From Littorina saxatilis (Eukaryota > Mollusca > Gastropoda > Littorinimorpha > Littorinidae), in NCBI RefSeq assembly GCF_037325665.1, contig NC_090246.1, forward strand, positions 37,749,459 through 37,813,458: DNA of 64,000 nucleotides, given 5' to 3'. The position numbers were made by a program, and so were the translations under genes. Below, in pieces: positions 49,807 to 64,000 of the stretch. The first letter of the stretch is position 1; every line of letters begins with the position of its first letter. The notes below the pieces were generated by a model, which was not told the DNA's origin, searched no databases, and was given only the letters and a program-made list of their open reading frames with translations.

Positions 49807-50491
49807 GGGAATCAAAACACCAGAGAGAACACCAAGTATCCACACAAGTGCACACCTACACATTTGAGAAGTGAGCAAAAGCAAAGTCATGTTCATTGCA
49901 TAAAAAGACAGTCTGTGATTTTTAAAAAAAACACCACCACACACACAGTTATATCTTTAGAATATTACTATTCTGTTATATTGTTATCTTGATGATAATT
50001 ATACCACCTGTTGTGACACATTTCTTTTATTTGGTACTACTGCATAATGTTATCATCACGCCTGATTCAAATTCTTTCTCTCTCAATAATCATATTGTTG
50101 TCAGCAGTATTCGCCTTTATATTCTCATTATCAAGTGTACGCCGTGAAGACGCTAGGCTTAGGTGTTATTTTTTGTTTCCTTCTGTTTTGTTTTTGTACC
50201 CTATGTCTGAACCACAGAATTTGCAGTTAGTCAATTTATTCATAACCGCACACGTAGGGTTTACACTATATGGCACTGACAAAGCTGATATCAATTGATA
50301 AAACTCTCCTTGAGATCGAAGTGTACTCAGTGCTAAGAATAGTTCTTCGCGTGACTGAGTTGCCAGTTAAAGATAGCATTCACCTCAGTGACACTGCTTT
50401 GGTGGCGGAGGACAGTGTGGATGATGACAGTGCAATACTAGGAGTGGTCGATGGGCAGCGTTCGAACAAAATGTTCACGTTTTACTTTTCT

Positions 50492-50524
<33 letters not shown>

Positions 50525-51034
50525 CAAACTTAACACAGGCATTTCCTCGTCAATGACTTCGTTTTTGAGATCATAAAAATCCTGTAATTGTGGCGAGAAA
50601 ATCAAGAGTGACTGACTGTTTTTTTCGAAAATAGTAGTGGTCATATACTACTTGTACTTGTCATTCAAGGCTAACCGTTGTCAGGTATGTTTGAGCTTTG
50701 TGCATTTATTTATGAAAGTCTGTCAGCTGATATTAGCTTAGTGGGTGAGGATGGAAACTGTGTTTGGCAGTGTACGTTACTATGCAATGGGCAGCCTATG
50801 TTTGGTTACGTGCATTTTTGCTTTGTGCAATCCTTTTCCTGCCGTTTTAAACTGGTGAAAAGACAGTCTCTGCATATATAACCGGTAAAATAATTGTGAT
50901 CCAAATTTCGCCCCCAATCCATGCTGTGTTTGTTCATGAATGATGTGTGTGCTACACAGTAATCGACCGAAACCCGGCGCATGACTCATTGCTTCGCCGA
51001 CTTGTGCATAAATACACCGAGAGACACGCAGGAG
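49807..51034. other. No gene seen between the Tc1 element and the second phosphatase
   Basis: AT-rich with a G run at 50503-50523 and no supported coding exon. A TATA-like CATAAATA at 51005-51012 near the right end may belong to the promoter of the next gene. Confidence 0.4.
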
Positions 51035-51254
51035 TCCTCAGTCGTTAGCCCAACGTCAAACAGTCGAACTATACAACAACTACACATACCTTTAACTCGC
51101 GCTTCAGATCATTTTGTTTTTGTGGGTTGTTGTTTTTCACCCGCGAAATATCCAGTCCTGACTAAGATTCACTTTAGTCAGTTTCAGTCAAGCTTTACAT
51201 TCGCCTGGATTTAATTCAGCTTGTTTCAGGCCGGTGTCATTTTGTCTGTTGCAT
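51035..51254 (+). promoter_or_regulatory. Probable non-coding first exon of the second phosphatase gene
   Basis: A TATA-like motif at 51005-51012 precedes an initiator-like CTCAGTCG, and a donor GTAAGT occurs at 51255. The matching acceptor (TTTTTCTCCAG) ends at 52069, 41 bp before the start codon. The start and end of the leader exon are inferred. Confidence 0.35.
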
Positions 51255-52110
51255 GTAAGTCGGATTTTCTTCTTCTTGGTACACGTATTTTGGGATAGTG
51301 AGGCATAACTTCAATTATAAAGTCAGGCAAAATCTGTTTTTAGCCTATTAAGAAAATTCATAATAGATAATGTTGCAATGCTTTCGGACGTTTCATTTTG
51401 TTGTTGATGTTTTTGTGTCAGTGTTTATTTTGTTTTTTCGTTGCACCTTTACACTAAACGAAGCTAGACTGAGGCATTGGCAGGGGCATTGACTTACTAA
51501 CCCATTGGCAGCTGGAGTAATTAAGGTTTACTGTCATATATCCTGGGGGTGTTTTCATCATTTTTTAAATCAACACACGCCACTGTTATCGGACAAACCC
51601 GCTTGGCATAATGCATGGCACTCGCCCACTTAGCAATGTTATCTATTACTTCACGCTCATTTGAGAAACGTGCAATGAATAGTCAACATATTGGTGCAGA
51701 CAACATAGGCAGTTTATGTAAGACCTTTCTGCTGTGCAACAAATGATTTGTTCTCCTTCTTCTTTTTTGAAACATGTGTTTTTTATAGAGTTTTATTTTA
51801 CCTCATCGTTTGAAAAACGATTTTTCGGTCTCAAGACAATGCCTATAATTAACTGAAAGCTGTAATTAGACACGTCAGTTTTGAATGAGAGAAAGCTGCC
51901 AGGAAACTTTATTCTACTTAAACATATAGTTTTTATACAAATCATCTTTGGGCTGTTTGTTTATCTTATTTTTAACGTGAACCTGAAGCGAATGCAGGAT
52001 TAGATTTTAATATGATGATTTGGTAATAAACCATGTGTTTCATTTTAATTTACCATCGTTTTTCTCCAGATAAATTGCCTGAGTTCCGAGTCCTGTTTTG
52101 ACGGTGTACC

Positions 52111-58163
<6,053 letters not shown>

Positions 58164-58222
58164 CGTCACATTTTCCCCACATCACACTGATGATTAGTCT
58201 AGTTAGGATTTTATATTAAAAT

Positions 58223-58249
58223 GACGTCAGTAAAAAATTTACTGACGTC
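58223..58249. repeat. Perfect 12-bp hairpin with CRE half-sites in the 3'UTR
   Basis: GACGTCAGTAAA (58223-58234), loop AAA, and its complement at 58238-58249, 60 bp after the paralog 2 stop. It could fold in the mRNA or serve as a paired CRE-like DNA site. Confidence 0.7.
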
Positions 58250-58422
58250 GAAAGGGAAGGCCATGTACACAGACAATATGAAACACAAGACATTTTGCTG
58301 GCTCAAAATGTCTACCTAGAATGCAAATACCTGTCATGCAGTTTGTGTAATGTTTACACGTTCCTCGGTTTTTTGTTTGTTTTGTATTGACCAATCTTGA
58401 CGACTCTGTAGAGCGGAGGAAA

Positions 58423-58428
58423 AATAAA
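58423..58428 (+). terminator. Candidate poly(A) signal of paralog 2
   Basis: AATAAA 260 bp after the stop codon, followed by T-rich and then GT-rich sequence (58456-58554), a typical downstream element context. Confidence 0.6.
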
Positions 58429-58466
58429 TGCTTTTTGATATATTGAACGGAATAGTTGTGTGTGTG

Positions 58467-58552
<86 letters not shown>

Positions 58553-58621
58553 TGTGCTAACACAAAAGCAGACTTGAAAAACGTGCCGCCATGAAAGAGA
58601 AACAAGTATCAATATAAGCTT

Positions 58622-59270
58622 ATTTAGTCAATCTGTGGAACTTACAAGTTACAGACTGAAACTGAACGCTCTGCATTTCTTTCCACCAAGACTAGTAAAT
58701 TATAGGCTTGCTAAAACCATACGGACGAGAAAGCGCTGATACATTGGGGAACAATAGCCAAATGAACCTAATTTGCATAACACGGATTTTCTTGAATGTT
58801 GTTGTCTATAGATCCAAACACATCATCTGTATATAATTTTGATTTCAGGAAATGATGAAGAACATAATTTTCATTCATCAATTCCTTTTAAATCTGCTGG
58901 CAAAATTTTGAGCAACAAATTAGGTAATCAATTTCTAAGCTGAAATGCAATCCCAAAGTCCGCATTTAGTCAACGACTGTTTTGCCAAATGTCAATTAAT
59001 TTGATTGAAAAGTGAAGTCGCCACAATGCTGCCTCAACGTTTCCTTAAAACCGGATATGACGTCTTCAAATACATTTATTAAAAAAAAAATAAAAGAAAG
59101 ACAAGATATCTGCTTATGTCATCTGCAAGAATTTGTTCTGTCAAGTTCTATGAAGATTTGTCAAGTACATTTCTGGGAATCGCTCTACACACACTTATAC
59201 ACCACCATCCTCGTCTCGATTCCCAGTCCATGTTAAAACATTAAATTTTGTCAACACTTGACTTAATATC
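58622..59270 (-). mobile_element. TTTAGTCAA-family MITE, old copy
   Basis: The left end TATTTAGTCAATCTGTGG and the inner CATCCTCGTCTCGATTCCCA near the right match the family in reverse, with many differences. It is the most diverged of the four copies in the window. Confidence 0.5.
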
Positions 59271-60221
59271 AAAATGTTGTAACATGGCAAGGCAAACATC
59301 ATTTCAGAAACCCATAGGGTGACATGAATTTGAGAGAAAAAAAATTACAATAAAAACAACAACAACAAAAAGGAAATATAATAAAGAGACACAACACTTC
59401 GTAATTAATAATCAGGAATAGGTCAAACTGGAATAATAGCACGATTATATCACAAATGTGTTAACAAGACGTGAGAAAATAATCAGAATTCTTCAAAATA
59501 TACTTAATAGAATATAGCAAGTTTAATCAAAATCACTTTTTTGTTAATTCAAATAAATGTTTATTTTTTTCTCAAAAGCTCAGAAAGTTGTTACCAGTGC
59601 AATTTCGGAGAAATGCAAACGCAGTAACGCATGTGCTCTCTTAATTTTCACTAAAATAAAATGATGAAGACTTTAGTGCTTTACACCAAAACAACAATAT
59701 TGTTGACTTTCAAAAGCATATGACGTTTGACACAAATATACTTCAGACATTTTTAGACCCCTGCATGAAGAAGCACATTCAGCACTGATTTCAATACTGA
59801 CGTGACATCGTTATCATTAGCAGTACAGTTAGATAGATACACTTTGTCACCTTGTTAGGACTGTGACTTGTCAACGTACACACTGTTGGAGATAGCGCAT
59901 GTGACTCTGTTGATCCGTCCTTTGGCCTGGTTCATAGGCATTGTTAGTCGCATGAGACGGTGTGAATAGTAATCTTAAACACTGGACGCACAACGCAATC
60001 CCTCTGTGCCTATGGGTTGGTCACAGGCTGTCTATCTTGGGTCAAGCCGTCGCTTACCTTGTCTTAAATCCGTGTGACCTCAGTTACTTATTACGTGTTA
60101 TCATTCACATGTTGATGAGCCTGCGTGATCATCACTGAGTATCCAGTTTGATTGACTCACGGAATGTAACTTAGTGAGAAAGAGAGAGAGTTTGTGATTA
60201 TGTGTGTGTGTGTGTGTGTGT

Positions 60222-60272
<51 letters not shown>

Positions 60273-60309
60273 TGCGTGTTTGTGCGTGTGTGTGAGTAGG
60301 CTATATATG

Positions 60310-60354
<45 letters not shown>

Positions 60355-60373
60355 TGTGTGTATGTGTGAGCAT

Positions 60374-60409
<36 letters not shown>

Positions 60410-62025
60410 AGTAGGCCTACAGACACTGGTACACGTAATCTCATGTTGTGAAATCAGTGAAAAGACCGACGCCTGTTTCTTATAGGCAAGGATTGTATGC
60501 GGCTACGTATTGGCAGGTGCGCGGATGTCATTTTTTCTCAAGTAGCGAGCACATGGAGCACCTCCAAATAATGCTCGCTCAAGTTACTCTCGCCAATCCC
60601 TAGCGTTTCTCGCGGCAAGAATTCCCCAAGAAACGCTACTTCCTCGTCCCACTCGCTTCACTGGGCTCGCAAAATCTCGCAAGCGCGCCGGCGCGGTGTG
60701 TGTGTGTGTGTCTGTGTGTGTGTGTGTGTGTGTCAGTGTTAGTGTCTCTGTCTGTCTGAGCATGTGTACATGTATATCAGTCTGGATGTCGGTGTGTGAA
60801 TTGATAATGTCAAGCCGAGTGCCTGTGGTTTGACACAGCCCTGGCTGATGCAAGACCGGACCCTGATTGCACGAAGTCGGTTGTGAGTGTTCGTCATTAT
60901 CTAATTTTAGCAACATAGTCATTCAAATTTGACTGGAGTATATAAAGCAATGCTCGTCTGCCCCACAGATCTTAGCGTACAACCACCTCATGTCCCAAAT
61001 AGATCCTTATTCTGGGGACAAAAATAGAAAGTTAGCATAGCATAGCATAGCCCCACAGATCGCAACAAAGTTTCTTACCGTTCCGACTACAATCACCATA
61101 CTGACAAGTTCAGTTTTTGCGCCGAAACAGATATCAAAACAAAAGGTGATACAAATGTATGGGGATATGATATAAGTTTAGTTTATATCATGATGGGTCC
61201 TTCTCAGTTTAGTTGATACACACGCCCCCTCCAGCTCTGTAGGCCATTCCATAAAATCTATCATTTGTCACTCAAACATTAAAAGCAACACGCAAAACAC
61301 TATGAGACTTTACCAAAAACCAACATCATTTGTCACTCAAACATTGAAAGTAACGTGACACGCAAAACACTATGAGACTTTACCAAAAACCAACTTGACA
61401 TGCAAACCACTATGAGACTTTACCTTTAAGACTTCTAAATCATCAAGTAGTGGTCAACTCATCATTTAAGTTTATGACTGAGGTGGGGAGGTGAACCATT
61501 CCCCCTTTACTGATACTTGTTGGCATAATAATATAATTGGCTTTTAGTCTTGGGTCACACATTGTAAACACAGAGACTGCGGATATAGGGAATACTCGGT
61601 GATATTCAGTTTAAAAGTTGGATTTGATCGAGGAGTTGGGGAGGGGAGGGAGGTTGGAACCAGTGTAACAAGGGCGGGGGGGGGGGGGGGGCGATGTGAG
61701 AGGATCTAAAATGGACGAACGATGAATGTTAAAGGCAGAATTAAACTGATTTTCATGCAAATCTGATGCGTCAGTACTACTAAATTATTATAACCTACTC
61801 ATATCATCTATCGGGGGTTTAGATCATGATTCTATGAATATGTCAAAACATAATCAAACGAAAAATGTATGTTTCCAGTTCTCCTCTGTCAATATAGAAT
61901 CATATTTACAATTTAGTACTGTTTATGCATTACAGACTTGAATAATGTTATGCACTCATATAACATCACACTACGACTTATAAAACGATGTATTGATGGT
62001 TTAAACATTTGTGTTTTCAGCCATA
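59271..62025. other. Intergenic region before paralog 3; no gene seen
   Basis: Unique AT-rich DNA with (GT)n runs at 60196-60410 and 60698-60730, a G run at 61675-61690 and a duplicated 60-70 bp unit at 61255-61425. The acceptor TGTTTTCAG at 62012-62020 implies a non-coding first exon of paralog 3 somewhere in this region, but I could not locate it. Confidence 0.5.
61255..61425. repeat. Two to three tandem copies of a 60-70 bp unit
   Basis: The sequence CATTTGTCACTCAAACATT...CACTATGAGACTTTACC recurs at 61259-61320 and 61326-61385, and its last part again at 61396-61425. Confidence 0.75.
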
Positions 62026-63002
62026 ATGACGTCTGCATTGTTCAAGAAGAAGCCGTGCGGGGAGGTGAACGAATGGATAGAAGAGCTGCAGAATTTCAAA
62101 CGACTCACGGAAACGCAGGTCAAGAAACTGTGTAAAAAGGTAAGTGCTTGTTTAATTACTTTGCATATTTCATTTGTTTGTTTGTTTGTTTGTTTGTTTG
62201 TGTTTGTTTGTGTTTGTGTGTGTGTTTCTTTGTCTGTGTGTTTATTGGATCGCTTGTTTGTGTTTTTGTTTGTTTGTTTGTTTGTTTGTTTCATTGTTTT
62301 GTTTTGTTTGTTCGTTCGTTCGTTCGTTCATTTGTTCGTTCGTTTGTTTGCAAACTCATAATTTCCTTTCTTGACGAGAAGTGATGTTGGTTTTTTTTGT
62401 GTTGTTTGGTTGCCCTAGTTGTTGTTGGTGGTGGTGGTTTCGTTTCTTATGCTGCTGCTCCTGTTAAAGCGTGTATTCACTAATTACTTTTTTTCCTTCA
62501 TTCTCTTCCTTTCTTTTGGGGGGAAGTTGGTGGCAACCACGAGACACAACAATGTATTGTATGTCGGTTCAAGTTAAGGGACGCTTGAGTTTATACTAAA
62601 CGTGAACATAACCCGCTTGTTGATTTTATCAGATATCAGTAGTGCAATATTAGTGCAGAAATCTTGTCCATAACTCAAGTTCTTTCAGAACGGTCGGAAT
62701 GATCAGCTCTATCCCTGAAAACTGTGTTGATAATCACCAAAGGGTGTTTGTCAGCGCTAGATAACCGAGTTTACGAACATCTGTCATTGGTAATGCGTGT
62801 GAATGTGTGAAATTAGCCAAACGGCACGGGGAGAGGAGGGGGAGCCGACTGTCGGGGGAGGCCGGGGGCAGGGGCAGGGGATGGGGGTAAGTTGGTCAAT
62901 TTCTCGTTTGTCTTTACGATTGGATGTTAGCCCATTTATGATTATTGTCGTCTTGTTGTTGTTATTGTTGTTATTGTTGTTGTTGTTGTTATTGTCGTCG
63001 TT

Positions 63003-63043
<41 letters not shown>

Positions 63044-63613
63044 TATTGTTGTTGTTGTTGCTGTTGTTGTTGTTGAACATATCACATTTCACAAAGAATA
63101 CGTGTGTAATGATGCAAAAACGTTGGATAATGACATCAAAACATTTCATACCTACAATGTTGTTCCGTATTTTTCCGTGTCACTACCTTACAGATACATC
63201 TTGTCATAAAGTACTAATTAGACGCCCTTATGACATGAACATATTACTTGCAGGCCAAAGAGGTCCTGTCACAAGAGAGCAACGTGCGAGAAGTGCAGTG
63301 TCCCGTGACAGTGTGCGGAGACATTCACGGTCAGATGTACGATCTGCTCGAGTTGTTCCGTATCGGGGGGTACCCGCATGACACCAACTACCTGTTCCTG
63401 GGGGACTACGTGGACAGAGGATACTACTCTGTGGAGGTTATATCACTGCTTGTCGCTCTCAAGGTATGTCGATTTTTGTTAAATATCCCCCATTTTACAT
63501 TTTCGTCTTAGATTAGCATTTTACTTGTGCTAATCTTTCAATTTTTCGATAACGCTGAATGAATAAAAGTTGTATTACAGTAAAATAAACTGATGACTGT
63601 GATTGTGGTGGTA

Positions 63614-63644
<31 letters not shown>

Positions 63645-63937
63645 GGCTATGACGATGACTATGAGTATAATTGTCTAGTAATGGGAATGCACGTGCTGCT
63701 CTCCACAACAATCGATGTACATGTCAAACGTTTACGTAAGATTATTCTTGGCCCTTCGTGCAGGTTCGCTATCCTTCTAAAATGACACTTCTCCGTGGTA
63801 ACCACGAGACGCGGTTTACGTCACAAGTTCACGGTTTCTATGACGAGGTGATGGTCAAGTATGGAAATGCCAAAGTCTGGCACCTTTTCACGGAAGTTTT
63901 TGATTACCTTCCAATCACAGCTCTCGTCAACGGAAAG
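62026..63937 (+). CDS. Diverged PP2A-type catalytic subunit, paralog 3 (partial)
   Basis: Exons in the window are 62026-62139, 63254-63463 and 63764-63937, each with GT-AG borders at the same codon positions as canonical PP2A. They encode the first 166 residues; the gene continues beyond the right edge. GDIHG, GDYVDRG and RGNHE are present. In human numbering Gln122 is Phe, Ile123 is Thr and Tyr127 is His, so the toxin-pocket loop differs from PP2A and also from paralog 2. Exon 2 differs from that of paralog 2 at only 10 of 210 bases by my count, while exon 3 differs at roughly a quarter. The start is the first ATG after a leader acceptor, [20 protein letters not shown]. Confidence 0.92.
62174..62350. 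repeat. (TTTG)n and (TTCG)n microsatellite in paralog 3 intron 1
   Basis: Simple repeat close to the exon 1 donor; frames reading Phe-Val-Cys-Leu across it are artefacts. Confidence 0.9.
62949..63073. repeat. (TTG)n/(TCG)n microsatellite
   Basis: Trinucleotide array with a pure TCG core of about 12 units, in paralog 3 intron 1. Confidence 0.9.
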
Positions 63938-64000
63938 GTATATAGTAAACATTTTATTAAATTGAAGGACAGTTCTGACTGAGTTTCAGAAAAATCAAGG

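Overview
The window is eukaryotic nuclear DNA: genes are split by GT-AG introns, coding density is low, and transposon-derived repeats and microsatellites are abundant. The repeats (tRNA-headed SINEs ending in short T- or A-rich tails, a Tc1-like transposon, a LINE with an (ACAGAT)n tail, many TIR elements) together with the protein sequences suggest a lophotrochozoan, most likely a marine gastropod mollusc. The species cannot be fixed from sequence alone.

Layout. At the extreme left edge lies the probable first coding exon of a minus-strand gene (28-44), with a CRE-like site upstream. From 518 to about 7,600 there are only repeats: a 6-bp-TSD DNA transposon carrying an inserted LINE, a TTAA element nested in another, a hAT-like MITE, and a SINE inserted in a SINE. 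The complete seven-exon RACK1 gene (318 aa) runs on the minus strand from 26,548 down to 7,743; its introns hold many elements and a locally duplicated intron segment. About 1.3 kb away, in divergent orientation, a complete seven-exon PP2A catalytic subunit gene (311 aa) runs from 27,815 to 36,284. Between 38.9 and 48.0 kb lies a 9.0-kb segment bounded by inverted repeats and a 3-bp duplication. It is inserted in an older MITE that is also broken by a Tc1-like transposon. Two further PP2A-type catalytic genes follow on the plus strand: a complete one (52,111-58,163, 332 aa) and one leaving the window (62,026 onward). All three share the same exon boundaries wherever they can be compared.

How the genes relate. 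The first phosphatase gene is a conventional PP2A-C. The second and third keep the metal-binding and catalytic residues visible here but differ at many residues that line the okadaic acid/microcystin pocket. The second also ends in Tyr-Phe without the terminal leucine that PP2A-family enzymes need for carboxymethylation. Exon 2 of these two paralogs is nearly identical while exon 3 is much more diverged, which suggests local gene conversion. RACK1 is a known PP2A-binding scaffold in vertebrates, so the divergent RACK1-PP2A arrangement may be functionally relevant, though this is inference. The diverged, tandemly arrayed PP2A-like genes are the most interesting biological content. The most striking structural content is the 9-kb TIR insertion and the repeats loaded with nuclear-receptor half-sites.
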